Positions 43,569 through 55,365 of a DNA stretch of 64,000 bases are shown one piece after another. Both the position numbers and the translations under genes were made by a program. How positions within the stretch are numbered: position 1 is the stretch's first letter; each line of letters opens with the position of its first letter. This DNA is from Cornus controversa. Lineage: Eukaryota > Streptophyta > Magnoliopsida > Cornales > Cornaceae. The stretch covers positions 12,593,541-12,657,540 of the forward strand of contig CM048849.1 of NCBI GenBank assembly GCA_026545225.1, read 5' to 3'. A model generated the notes under the pieces. The model saw only the letters and a program-made list of their open reading frames with translations. It made no database searches and was not told where the DNA came from.

Positions 43569-44968
43569 TGATAAGTGTTCAATTATATGCATTTGAACCC
43601 TCCTTATTGCATATGTTAGTTCCGTTTCTACGTTTATCGAGATATGTTTACAGTATTTTTGTGTTTTTGATGTATTGCAGGTCTTGTAGTAAAAGGAGCA
43701 AAATTTGAGGTTAGTTTGCAGTTGAAGAGAAAAGTCAGAAATGCAGCCAAAAGCATCTCGATCAATCGAGATGTTGATCTCGATCAATCGAGATCTTGAT
43801 TGATCAAGATCTCATATCGATTGATCGAAATCTCGATTGATCGAGATTCTGCAGAAGCCACTTGCCCACTTGCTCACCTGCTTTCCCACTTGCAATAAAA
43901 TCCCCCTTTTTGCACGACTTAGGGGGATTGTCTGACTTGAACAAGACCCTTGGGGACCTTCTTGATATAATGTATACATATATTGATATATATATATATA
44001 TATATGGTGGGCCCCAAGGTTGGAAAAGGTAGCCATAAAGCACAAAGAAGCCACATTTCTCATATATCTCTCATACACATCAGAATACAGAGGAGAGACA
44101 TTCGGGAGAGGAGAAAGAGGAGCTGAACCAGACCAAGAAGCTTCATCTTCTCCATCAATGGAAGAGTGCAAGGCAACCATGAGCAACTAACTCTTCTACT
44201 AGGGTGTGGTTGAAGCCCCTAGCCATGTAAACATGTTCATTTTTGTAGCACTTGGGATTTGTAATTAAATGTTGATTATTTAGCCTAGTGACCATGTACA
44301 CTAATACATTTCTTTTATATATTCATTTGATGTTGAATTTATTCTTGTCTTAGAGTAGATTCTTTCATGTGAATGCACAACATTTGCATCTTCCACAAGA
44401 AGTGCAAATGATGGCTTGATAATGGTGTTTAAATGGATGTGTGGTGCTTGCTTGTATAAATCATGCCAAGATAAGGTAGTTTGGATGCATGTAGGTTCAC
44501 TTAGAGAGTAGGGTAATTAGGTAGTTAGTTAGGTTGAAGAGCTATGCTTGTTGAAGATGGATTATGATAGGTTAGCACACACATTAATCTTTTGATATGT
44601 CATTGAGGTCACAAGCTTAATGACATTGTTAGGCATTTAATTTATGAATCCCATGCTTGCTACACTTATGAACATGTGAATGGCTAGTGGTGGAAACCAA
44701 CCCTAGTTCTCTCTCCCAGCTTTACTTTTTAATTTTATTGTTATTACATTCATGCAATAGTTTTATAAACAAAAATTCAAAACCCTATTTTTGGGATTAA
44801 AGTGGAATTAATCTTTCTTTAAGACAATTGCGATTAGTCCTCGTGGGATCGATATCCTCTATATAGAACCGTACCTACAAAGATTCGTGCTCTTGCGAGT
44901 GGTTAAATTATATTTTGATAAAAAGGGCAAAATTAAGCTTAAAATATAATTCAAGTTTAGCCACATCA
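43569..44968 (+). repeat. A2 3' LTR
   Basis: TGATAAGTGTTC ... GCCACATCA, 1400 bp. Five palindromic units at 43756-43848 (one fewer than the 5' LTR, and one decayed), hairpin near 43900-43930, TA run at 43983-44005. The target duplication CCAAC follows. Confidence 0.95.
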
Positions 44969-44973
44969 CCAAC

Positions 44974-46740
44974 GATGTGGTGAAATGTGGTAAAATTATC
45001 CACTATGTATGGCCTTCGGAGTGGACCCGCCATACTAAGGCTTAATGCCTAGGATCGGAGTATGTCCAATACTAATGACCCCTCAGAGTTGTCCTGGTCA
45101 TTGGATGGTTATCGAAGAATGTCCAAGAATTGTGAGCCTCGGAGTTGTCCCCTCACTCTATGGCAATTCCATATATTGCTATGGTAGAATGACCTTTCGG
45201 AGTTGTCCTGATCATTGGATGGTTATCAGAGGTGTCTAAGGTTACATGATCCTCGGAGCGGGCCAATCATGTGGGGTATCGGATGAGGACCGAGAGAGAG
45301 AGCATTTACTTTCCTTTTATGTTTGAACATGTTATACATGATTTGTGAAATATGCAATCCTCTTTAATTGCATTGGTTGATTGGTTTGTGAGATTATGGA
45401 TGTGGCATGTAGTGTATTCATATACATTCCATGTAGGTCGGTGTCGAGTTGGCACTTAGGAGGGTTGGGGTATCTCTACTGAGCCGCAATGGTGCTCACC
45501 CCTTTATTATAAACTCTTTTACAAATAAAGCGCCGATGACGGATGGGACATGAGTGTCCAAGTGGAATTCTAGTAGCCCTTTGCTATCTTTTGGATTTGT
45601 TTATTTTTGTGGCTATCCATGCCGGCTTGTGGCATGTGACTTACCTTTTGAGTTATGGTTACGTTTTGGACAAATGTAATTTGGATGTATGTATTGGATT
45701 TTAAAGTTGTTTGGTGTGGAAAGACAACGGTTTAACTTATGTAATGCCCATGGTGGCACTTAGTTCATTTGATGTTGTTTTCATTGTGAATGAATAGTGG
45801 TTGTGGAGGATAATGATTCATTTTAATGTATAATTCAATTATGAAAATGATCTTGAGTGTGAGATTGATGTTAGAACCTTTCATCTATGTTATGGATCAT
45901 GTATGAGGAGTTCTAGGATGATAGAAGGTGGATTGGGCTCCAAATGAACCATGTATAGGGTTGTTGGAGGTCCCGTGGGGAGCATTTCGATCGTGCGAAA
46001 TGCCCATTTCGCACAATCGAAGTCCTCATTTCGATCGTGCGAAGGGGTGATGATTTATGGTGATTTTTAGGGTCCAGACAGGAGGAATTTCGATCAATTG
46101 AAACCCCCATTTTGATTAATTAAAATATTGCAGGTTTGGGGTCCCGAGAGGGTGAACTTCTCGCACAATTGTGATTTATTTCGCACAATCGAGATGCCTG
46201 TTTCGCACAATCGAGATTGGCATTTCGATCAATCGAAATTACTATTCATAGCATTTTCCAAAATTTTATTTCGACGTAATTTCTTCGTTCTATATGAGAA
46301 TTGAGTGTGGTTTTTTTTGAACTTGAGTTTTTTTGGATTCTCTATTCAATGGTGTAAGCCTCAGTTTCATATTCCAAACACAGAAAGTTTTGAGGCTCAA
46401 AAGTGAGTGATTCTTGAAAGTGTGGGCAAGTAAATGACCACCAAGGTGTATGATTCAATGTAGGGCCCATGGAGATTGGTTAAGATGGAATTAGGTGCAT
46501 TCATATGCAAGAATTGAGTTAAGCTTTCGCAGTAAATGATGGTAATGAGGATCTGTTGGGTTAAATAGACAATTGGTTCTCCGAGAGTTGGAAATCGGGG
46601 CGTTATAGCATGGTATCAAACCTTGATACTAATGCATGAGTGTAATTGATATTTTTCACGGGGTTGAGTGAACGGGTTCACACTCGGGATTCGGGGTCGG
46701 TCCGGGTGAGTCCCGGCGGTCCGGGTTTCGGGGCGTGACA
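44974..46740 (+). repeat. E LTR, right part, with internal repeats
   Basis: It holds degenerate tandem units around CTCGGAGTTGTCC and GGTCATTGGATGGTTATC (about 45000-45270), and a separate cluster of palindrome-like motifs at 45985-46245. That cluster includes TTTCGATCGTGCGAAA, TTTCGCACAATCGA and TTTCGATCAATCGAAA, related in form to the family A arrays. TTATAGCATGGTATCAAACC near the end resembles LTR-end sequence seen in other plant gypsy families. Confidence 0.75.
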
Positions 46741-46745
46741 GATTT

Positions 46746-49700
46746 AGTGGCGTTTGCTTTACTATATCTGTTTATTTTTAGCTTTTTTGTGCAAAAAGTT
46801 GTATTTTAGTTGTTGGGTAAAGTTCATTTTTATCTTTGAATTTACTAGTTTTCCCAATTTTGTGGTTGAACTTTGCTCTGGTTCACTTTCAATGATTTTC
46901 TTGCATTCTGTGAGATGGTATTCTAATAGCTGAGCCCTCCTTGTTACATGCCTTAGTTATATCCTCATCAGCTAACTTTGGTTATAAGCTTCATTTAAGA
47001 TAATTTAGATTTTAGATTGTTAGTTATGTCATTTGGAAGTAAAACCAAAGTTTTCTACTCTCCCCTGTTCCTGGGTTTCACCATTTGTGATCTTGGTGTT
47101 TTGTATTTTTTCTTAAATTTGTTCATATGTTATGTTCTTGGTTCTGATTGTAGTTGATTCATATGGGTTTTGATTTTTTTTTCTGTTTGAATCTATTATT
47201 TACATACCAAGTTTTTCTGTTATGAGTATTTAAATTATGTTTCTCAGAATGGGTCTTGTCATATCCATTTTTTTCTGTTTTGAGTATATAAATTCTGTTT
47301 CTCTGTTCTGATTGTAGAGATGACATTATTCTGGTATGCACCACCCTTATTATTTTTTTTCTCTCTTCTCTTCTTGATTTACTTTTTATTTTTATAAGTT
47401 TCTTGTTTTCATTTTTATGACCTTATTCATTTATGGATTCTGTAGAGTATATAACCACTTTTGAAACTACTGCCGACTCCATAAACTTGGTTAAGTTGTT
47501 TGAAAACTATTTTTGTAGGTAATGACTTCCTTGGAAATTAAACTTTATTATGGTTAATATGAAAATTTTAAAAAGCCTATATTACTCTTACAAAGATCAA
47601 AGTAGAGCACATATATTTCTGGTTAAGAAATTTGATAATATCTATATCAATGATTTGTTGATGATTGAATTGTTTTGAGGGGATGGCTCTATAGGTTTGG
47701 TACAATTAAAATATATATTCAAATTCATCCCCACCGCTCCTAAAAGACGGAAAGAAAAAGAAAGAACAAGGTGAGTATAAATGAGAAATTGTAATCGAGG
47801 AATTATCTTAAATTAGAATCAATGTCCACTAACAGCTAGACTTTTGGGCTGCGTGTTTTTTTGTTTCTTTTCTGTTTGTGGGCTTGAGGAGTTGATGCCT
47901 CTTGATCTTTGTACATTCTTTTATTTTATTTTCTATATAATTTAATTTACCCAAAAAAAAGGGGAATATATATTACACGTATAAAGTTGTTCATTGTAGT
48001 CTTTTGCTTAGTGAACGTAGTACTACCAAATCTTAGAGTCAAAAGCTTGATTAACTATGAAGTTAAGTACACAATGCGTTTATATCATTTGATGTGGTCT
48101 TCGTTGTTTCTCAAATCCTTTTTCACCAGAGCACAACCAGATCGAGAAGTCCTACAGCAAACACTTTGAGATGGATTGTTTTTAATTTCTATTTAAAGAT
48201 TTAAATTTTCGTGGCTCACATAGATACTACGACCATAGTTTGTATTTCTATTTATTAGCCTTGAATTTCTTCACACACGTGTATGAGAAGCATAAGTGAA
48301 AGAACCACCACAACATCTCTTGTCAAAAATTAATTGGAGCCTGGTTTTTTTCTTTACATCTAAATGTTTATGAGCATACATATCAAGTTGCTGGGCATTC
48401 TGATTGAGCCAACAATATAATCCTGGTTAGTGATATGTCTAACAACGGTTTCTTCATCATTTCTATAAGAAACTTCTCCAATAATATTTTTTTCAAGTTT
48501 GACTGTAATTTAAAACTTTTCTCATGTTAAGTTGCCTCAGGATCACAGTATATTTTAATGTTAAATTATCTTCATTGCTATAGCCACTGCTTATACAAGG
48601 TAGATTTTAGGTAATAGTGGTGGTCCTCCATGCAATGGCCAAAGTGAGTGCATCGAGTGGCATTTCATGTAGTTCTTTGTCAAAGTTGATATTAATTATT
48701 TAGAATTTAAATTACTTCTCTCTCCCTCCATAAGTTTTACTGCCATGCTATATATAAAATTCGTACAATTTTAACACTTGTTACCTTAGAGTAGTTGCAA
48801 CATTCTTGTTAAGATCTAATCTTGGATGACTTGCAACTGCGATGTTTATTCATTTTGTCCCATTATTTGATGAGCTGATGATAGATAATTTTCATTCTTG
48901 CTTTCTTAAGGATTATTCATAATAGTAACCTATTTTTTTCTTTATTATGTTTTCACAAAACACTTCCTTTTTAGGTTTACATAACTGAAGAGGCCGAGAA
49001 TATCATATATGTAATTCCAACTAAAGTTGTAGCTCATTTTGTGAATGACTATAGGAGGAATGGGAAGTATATACACTGGTGAAAATTTCTTTTTTAATTC
49101 ATTATGTTCGTATTTGACTTAGCCTTGAAAAATGTACCTACTGATTTATGTAAATGATGATAATAATCATGAGTCATGGGGGAACCTTGAGTATAGTTAA
49201 ATTCATTTTACTTCTCATTACTTTTTGTTATGTCGATTTTAAATGAAATATTTACTAAAAATTTCTAAAATAAATAGGTAATTTTTTGTAAAAGATTCTA
49301 CAGCCAAATCTGGGGAACACTTTTATGTTCTATTTTACAAGATTTATAAGTCAACTATTGGTCAGATGTCATATTTATACCTCTATGCTTGGCCATGCTT
49401 TGTATGTCATTTATTTTTCGTTATTTATTGCACTTTTCCTGTCACTAACTCACTAACAAGATCTAAATTTGGTTTTTGAGAATAATCATTTATGCATAAA
49501 TTTCCTGGTGCCTTGACTTGATGTTGTTGTTACAGAAATTAGAGAATCCTACTTCAAATGCCTGCTTAAGCGTCACATTTAATGAGGTTTGAATATATCT
49601 AGTTATAAGCAAAAGTGTTCTTTGATTTGCTTTTGTGAATATACACACACACACATACATTCATATATACATACATACATTTCTATATATATTTCCTGTT

Positions 49701-50217
49701 TCAGTGTACTACTTATCATAGATTTTCTATCATCTGCAATATATAGTTTTGGCGTCAGTTGTTCAAATTATTGGAACTACTTATCATAGGACACGTACTT
49801 TAGAAAAAATTCTAGAGGGGTAAACGAGAAAGCTAAAAGGAATTATGTAAGTTAATTATGAGAATGCTTTTAAGAATGCCTCATCTATCATGACAACCTG
49901 CTAGAATTTCTATTTCTATAGTATTAGTTTTCTTATCTTTTGAGTATTTTGTTGTGACTGCTTGATATTGAAGCAACACTATTTTGAGGTTTTTGTCAAC
50001 ATGCTGATTTTGTTCGAAGTGTGCTGTGAAATACTCTAACTTATGTTGAATATTGGGAAAAACATTTTTTAGCAAATTTTGTTTGTCCAAACAAGTTATC
50101 TAAGATATATTCACTAAATTAATGTTGTTAAACCATGTTTTATTTATTGTTTTTTTTACTTTCTTTTTAATTTTATCTAGACTTAAAATATGCTATTATA
50201 ATGTAGGATGACATGAT
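46746..50217. other. AT-rich region without a recognised gene; exon-like scraps
   Basis: It continues the DNA found before 33606. There is no ORF of note. A few short open stretches have splice-like edges: 48975-49078 (reads VYITEEAENIIY in one frame, preceded by TTTTTAGG), 49279-49400, and 49536-49587 (ACAG before, AG|GTTTG after). They may be a decayed multi-exon gene or the interior of the CACTA-like element. No known domain was recognised. CA/TA microsatellites lie at 49641-49690. Confidence 0.3.
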
Positions 50218-51099
50218 TGTAATACCTCGCTCCAACACATGGTATGATATTGTCCGTTTTGGGCCTGAGCCCGCACGACAAGAGTTTTATCCCAAAAGGC
50301 CTCATACCATTTGAAGAGAGCATACTACATATAAGCACATCCCCTTTTCCATACCTAGGCGATGTGGGATTGAGCACCCTGTACCTTATCAGTGTGGTAG
50401 CTCAGCCTAGTGTCTGTTTTTGCACTCGCGCACTCACACCCGTCCATAAGGGTTACTACAATCCACCCCCCTATGAGGCCCGACGTCCTCGTCGGCATAC
50501 TTTCGGCTGGGTTCAGGCTCTAATACCAACTGTAATATCCCGCTCCAACACATGGTATGATATTATCCACTTTGGGCCTGAGCCCGCATGGTTTTGCTCT
50601 TAGGTTTTACCCCAAAAGGCCTCATACCATTTGAAGAGAACGTACTACATATAAGCACATCTCCTTCTCCACACCCAAGCGATGTGGGATTGAGCACTCT
50701 ATACCCTGCCATTGTGGTAGCTCAGCTCAGTGTCTGTCTTTGCACCCGCCCACTCACACCCGTCCACAAGGGTTACTACAATCCACCCCCTACGAGGCCC
50801 GATGTCCTAGTCGGCACACTTCTGGCTGGGTTCAGGCTCTAATACCAACAGTAATATCCCGCTCCAACACATGGTATGATATTATCTGCTTTGGGTCTGA
50901 GCCCGCACAGTTTTGCTCTTGGGTTTTATCCCAAAAGGCCTCATATCATTTGAAGAGAACATACCACATATAAGCACATCTCCTTTTCCACACCTAGGCA
51001 ATATGGAATTGAGCACCCTCTACCCTGTCAGTGTGGTAGCTCAGCCCAGTGTCTGTCTTTGCACCCGCCCACTCACACCCGTCCACAAGGGTTCCTATA
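50218..51099 (-). mobile_element. TRIM element with three LTRs and two internal domains
   Basis: On the minus strand the LTR runs TGTAGTAACCC ... CGGGATATTACA, about 245 bp. Each of the first two copies met is followed by TTGGTATTAGAGCC, a variant of the tRNA-Met primer-binding site, then ~70 bp ending in a purine-rich tract (AGGGGGTGGAT), and then another LTR. LTRs: 50218-50460, 50531-50780, 50850-51099. Internal domains: 50461-50530, 50781-50849. It is non-coding, as TRIMs are. No clear target duplication flanks it. Confidence 0.85.
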
Positions 51100-52470
51100 G
51101 AATAGGCCCGAAAACCTAGATTATAGTTAGGTTTAGACTCCCTCAAAGATTTGGATACATTGGAGGTGTGGTTGGGTATTTGTTCCTATAATGGATGATT
51201 GTATTATTTTATTTCTTAACTATTTTCTCATTGAAGTTATAATTGTCCATAATACACTTGGTTTAATTTATTTGTCAACGAGTTATCTCTTTGTGATGAT
51301 TGGATATTCGATAATTTAAATCCTTTTATTTTGTGCATTTTTAATTATTGTGCACCTTATTTTATTTCATGTTGTAAGTTGGTTTGGGAGGGGGGGCATG
51401 TAAGGATTGCCAATACCTATTATGGTATATAAAGTTAAAGGAGGCATGTAAGGATTGCCGGGGCATGTTAGGATTGCTAATACCTATTAAGGTATCTAAA
51501 GTTAAAGGAGGCATATAAGGATTGCTGGGGCATGTCAGGAGTGCCAATACCTATTAAGGTATCTAAAATTGAGGCATGTAAGGATTTTCATGAGCATGTC
51601 AAGATTACCAATACTTATTAAGGTATCCACGGATAAAAAAAATGGTGGCATGTCTGGATTGCCTAAACTTGATAAAATATATGCTTATTTTTCTGTGTTC
51701 TGCACTTAAAGAAGGTGTTAATTATTTTATGATAAGGGTTTTGATGGAACATTGTAAAAGTTGTCTTTTATTTTAAAAACATGAACTGGATAAGGAATGA
51801 CCTGTATGATTACACCTATATTTATCTCTTGTGTCCCTTATACTGAGGGTTGTGTATTGGTTCTCTGATTGGGATGTAGTAGATAGGACTTGCTCGTGGG
51901 TTTAACCCACTTTCTTGATATTTCAGGTCCTAGGCTGGTTCCACCGTGAGGATAGAGTTTTAGGGTTTGGTTGTGGCAAACATCTCCTCTCATCAGTCTT
52001 AGGGTAGGAACTAATCTTCTTCCTTAAGAATTCAAACTATGAACTCTTTTGAGACTTTGGATGTTGATTTTAATTTAAAGTTAAAACCATTGTTCTTTCT
52101 GGTTAAGGGGTCCTTAATTGGGTTACGGGACTTCCAAATTGTATTACTAGACCCGCACTTATTTGTTTAGTAGTTATTTTAATTTAGAGGGATTTTCTAT
52201 TATGTTTTAAAATTGTTTCATTCTATCTTTTGTACTCTATGCTTTTTGCTACTAGTTGTATGTATCTCTCAGGTTTTGTGTGTAAGACTGGTCACCTTAT
52301 GCGCAAAATTTGTTGGACGGTATTTCAATTCACACCATGTAGCCTTGCCAAATCTACGGACAATAATCCCCCAATCTTTGTCTTCATCTCTCATGTGGTC
52401 TCCCTCATCTCTTTTCATTATATTCTCTTTACGTTTCTATTTTCTTTCTTTGATAAGTTTCTTTAATCCG
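51100..52470 (+). mobile_element. D-type LTR fragment, second half
   Basis: In order it matches the reverse complement of about 3080 to 1549: CCGAAAACCTAGATTATAG, the tandem repeats at 51395-51660, TTGGTTCTCTGATTGGG, GGGTTACGGGACTTCC and ACTGGTCACC...GCGCAAAATTTG. The first half is absent; the TRIM precedes it. It could be the missing half of D' (plus strand, broken at 13738) or an independent copy. Confidence 0.65.
51395..51660. repeat. Tandem GGCATGTAAGGATTGCC repeats
   Basis: Four to five units of about 60-70 bp, each with GGCATGT(A/C)AGGATTGCC and AATACCTATTAAGGTATC. The same unit in reverse forms 2440-2800. Confidence 0.85.
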
Positions 52471-52549
52471 ACTCTATGATTTGTAAGTTCGTTATTTTAA
52501 AATTTTTCCTTTATGATCCTTTTAAGTTTTATTGTTTTGCATATTTTTA

Positions 52550-52835
52550 GGGATAAAGTGCAAAAATCTCCCCGATTTATTATCTTTTTGCAAATAACTC
52601 TCTAAACTACAAATTGTTCCATAAACTAATGAATTATTGCAATTGAGGAGATACCCATCACAAAAGAGCCATGTAGTATCGCTAATGTGCATATAACACC
52701 CCTGTAGTGCGAAATGTGCATTGAACTTCCATGTACCTTTGAAAAAAGTAGCACAGAGCACCCTTCCGATTACGTTTCGTTCAAAAATAACCCTTGGAAG
52801 CCCCATGTGAGCTGCATGTGATGCATTTTTCCTCT
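52550..52835. mobile_element. Possible MULE-like terminal sequence
   Basis: It starts GGGATAAAGTGCAAAAATCTCCCC and continues with TTTGCAAATAACTC and AAAAATAACCCTTGG. This is the TGCAAAAA / AATAACCC style common at the ends of plant Mutator-like elements. No second terminal repeat or transposase was found, so this is a weak call. Confidence 0.3.
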
Positions 52836-53907
52836 ATCTCTTCCTCTCTCACAGTTCTGTTCTCTCTCTTATCTGTCACAATTCATTTATCTCTCTCTCT
52901 GTTCAGCCTTAATTAATCAGCCAGGCCGATTGTTTACGGGCGTGCCAGAGCCGTGGTATCAACTCAATGATTCTATTGATCAAACACAAGTATCTCCTTT
53001 GGAGATAGTGTTGGATTAGGCAATTGGCTAGGGAGAAAGAATACAAAATTCCCTATTGAGTTCTTTTCTTGCCTCAATCAAGAGAACTTTTAAACCGTGC
53101 ACAAAGAATTGCGAGACTGAATCATAGCATGGAGGGAGGTAGAAACTGAGGGAGAGATAGATAGACAAACTAATTAGAGGGGGCTGAGAGCAATAAAATG
53201 GGGAAGATGTAGATCGAGTGAGAAATAGAACAATATTCAGGAGAATATTGAGGCAGAGAAACAGATTGCACGCGATGCAATTGTTGAATTATGGTTGTTC
53301 GGAACCTTGAATACAAAGCCCCTTTGTATTTATTTATAGTAAAGATTACATTACTAACTGTAACCCTAAAACTAAGTTACAATATAACAGAATAAAAGAA
53401 AATAAATCAACTATATTTTAATGGTCCATGTCCTCAGTAGCTTGTGATTGTAGTGTATTAACGTAGCTTTTCTAGAGTCCAAGTCCCACTCAACTTTGTT
53501 GTTAATGTAGTCTTCATTTGTAAAATTCCATGTGCAGCCAAGTCTTCTGAGGTAGCCAAAATTCATAGGAGTCCTTGTTTAATACAAACTAATCCATGCA
53601 TGTACCTAGATCATGTTTATACGTATATTCTGTATAGCCAACTTTGTAGTGGTAACTTGATTATAAGAATTCTTATCTATGGGCAATTTTACTAAATCAA
53701 CCTACTATTTATAGTTGTTGGCCTCCATAGAATCCTATTTTAAACTTAATTCTTTATGGCATGTCTCCACTTTAGTCTTCTACTTGGTACCAAATTAATT
53801 GGAGTCCAAATCATCTTGGACTCCTGGCTTCCAATCTCTAAAACAATCAAACCAATATAAACATACATATATACATGTACAAATAATCGTGTATAATATA
53901 TATATAT
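52836..53907. other. Unassigned repeats left of element G
   Basis: CT-rich then AT-rich DNA. Phrases such as GAATACAAAGCCCCTTTGTATTTATTTATAG (53309-53339) resemble a degenerate copia LTR on the minus strand, but no boundaries could be set. It ends in a TA run. TATAT (53903-53907) is the presumed target site of element G. Confidence 0.3.
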
Positions 53908-54247
53908 TGATAGTCCGAAAAGTCCATGAATATGTTTGCCCAAGTTTTAATGTCAAAAGCACTTGTAGGGGTATGAGGGTAATTTTATATTGAATGCAAA
54001 TTTCTAATCTTAATCTTTTGATTTTATGATTAGTCCTGCTTTATTATATTATGCCATGTATTTGCACTAATTAAAATTGCAGGGATAGTATCGTCAATTT
54101 TCAAATAAGGTCAAATGGAAATAGTGCAAGGGGCATTTTGGAAAAGCTAATTTGCTAGGGCTGCATTTCAAAAGGGATATAAAATATAGATATATATATT
54201 TTATCAGGACAGTAGGGTTGCTTGGAATTTAAAGGCTCATGTATTCA

Positions 54248-54256
54248 TATATAAAG
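54248..54256 (+). promoter_or_regulatory. TATA box of element G
   Basis: TATATAAAG within CATATATAAAGAGG. The same box occurs in the 3' LTR at 61456-61464. Confidence 0.7.
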
Positions 54257-55189
54257 AGGTAGAGTAAAGGAGTCTAGGGTAGCCGAAAAAGAGACAAGTG
54301 AGAGAGAGAAAGGGTTAGCGAAAAGTGTGAGAAAATGGGGCTTGGGGCGGCGTATAGAGAGCTGAAAGAGAATCTGTGAGAATGGCTGGCGTCTGCACCG
54401 TTGATCTCTAGAGTCACCGTCGCCGTCATCACTCATCACCGATCATTGGAAGCGCAGATGGCTGGTTGCATCTTCGATCAAAGAAGGTCACTTCGCCGCC
54501 GATCTGTTTATGATTCTTCTTCTCCGGTGACCTTAAGCAGACTGGGTTTCTCTTGAACATCTTTATTCTCTACGAACAGTGAACTGGGTTCACTCTCTTC
54601 GAACAACAATCTCGGTTCAACTTCTTCATTGACGTTCCAGAATATACCAATTTTGTTGAGGTTCCTAAATCTCTGTGAGTATGATTCCATTCATCTTGAG
54701 TTAATTTCAGGTAAAATCTCTTCATCAGAACCTTCATTCTCATTACACAGAACAGGCTCATGATTTCACACATTCACACGTGTTGTTGTTTGAAAGCTCT
54801 CATTGAGTTTGGTTGTTGAAATCAATCTTGCAAGTTCCTTGTTGTGTCTATGATGAATTGATCTTGGTGATAAAATTGGTGGACATTGCTGACTGAATTT
54901 TAATCTTAAAAATGCTCTATTCTTCTATCTGTTTTTGCTGAATAGTGAGCTGACAATGTTGATTTAAATTGCTGAAATCTCTATGCTATCATGCTGAACC
55001 TTAAGTGTTAATGTTGCTGAATTTTGAGTTCGAAAATGCTGAAATTATATTGCTGAATCTTGAGACTCTAAATGCTGGTTTGTGAGACTAATTTATGCTG
55101 AAAGTTTAACATAAATGCTGAAAATGCTGGAGCTGAAATTTGATACTTAGATCTCCTAATTTACTGTTGCTGATTGTTGCTGGTTATGA

Positions 55190-55365
55190 AATCTGGAATT
55201 GAATCTGCTGATTTGGAATTCGTTCAGCTAATCTGGAATTGAATCTGCTGATTTGGAATTCGTTCTGTTAATTTGGAATTAACTCTGTGCACTTGGAATT
55301 CTGTTTTGCTGATTTGGAATTCTGTTTTGCTGATTTGGAATTCTGTTTTACTAATTTGGAATTGC
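55190..55365 (+). repeat. GGAATT minisatellite in the G LTR
   Basis: Imperfect units of about 20 bp around GATTTGGAATTCTGTTTTGCT, alternating with GGAATTGAATCTGCTGATTT. The 3' LTR copy (62398-62613) has one extra 40-bp double unit. Confidence 0.9.

Larger units (their letters stand above)
34823..44968 (+). mobile_element. Athila element A2: complete ends, lost RT-RNase H-IN
   Basis: 10,146 bp with LTRs 34823-36233 and 43569-44968, target duplication CCAAC on both sides (34818-34822, 44969-44973), a primer-binding site, a decayed gag-protease, a deletion fusing the protease tail to the pol C-terminus, a palindromic array, a leader intron, the third gene, and two polypurine tracts. Scattered differences between its LTRs make it older than elements C and G. 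Confidence 0.95.
33611..46740 (+). mobile_element. Solo LTR, family E (~3 kb), split by element A2
   Basis: It begins TGTAAAGACCGTGACC and ends GGGGCGTGACA. The flanks are GATTT (33606-33610 and 46741-46745), a perfect 5-bp target duplication. Removing A2 and its duplicated CCAAC leaves about 2980 bp with no primer-binding site, polypurine tract or coding sequence, so it is a solo LTR. Length and termini suggest a Ty3/gypsy family, perhaps Tekay/Del-like, but no coding region is present to prove it. The strand given assumes the TG-to-CA reading; the reverse reading (TGTCACGCCCC start) is equally possible. Confidence 0.85.

Noticed and set aside
44974-45290. Satellite DNA
   Set aside because: The degenerate units are few and confined to the E LTR, so they are LTR-internal repeats.
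50244-50603. 119-codon and related ORFs in the 50.2-51.1 kb repeats
   Set aside because: They lie inside TRIM LTRs, repeat with each unit and are non-coding by context.
54245-54439. ORFs repeated at 54245/61453 and 54508/61716
   Set aside because: They are antisense in the G LTRs and recur only because the LTR is duplicated.
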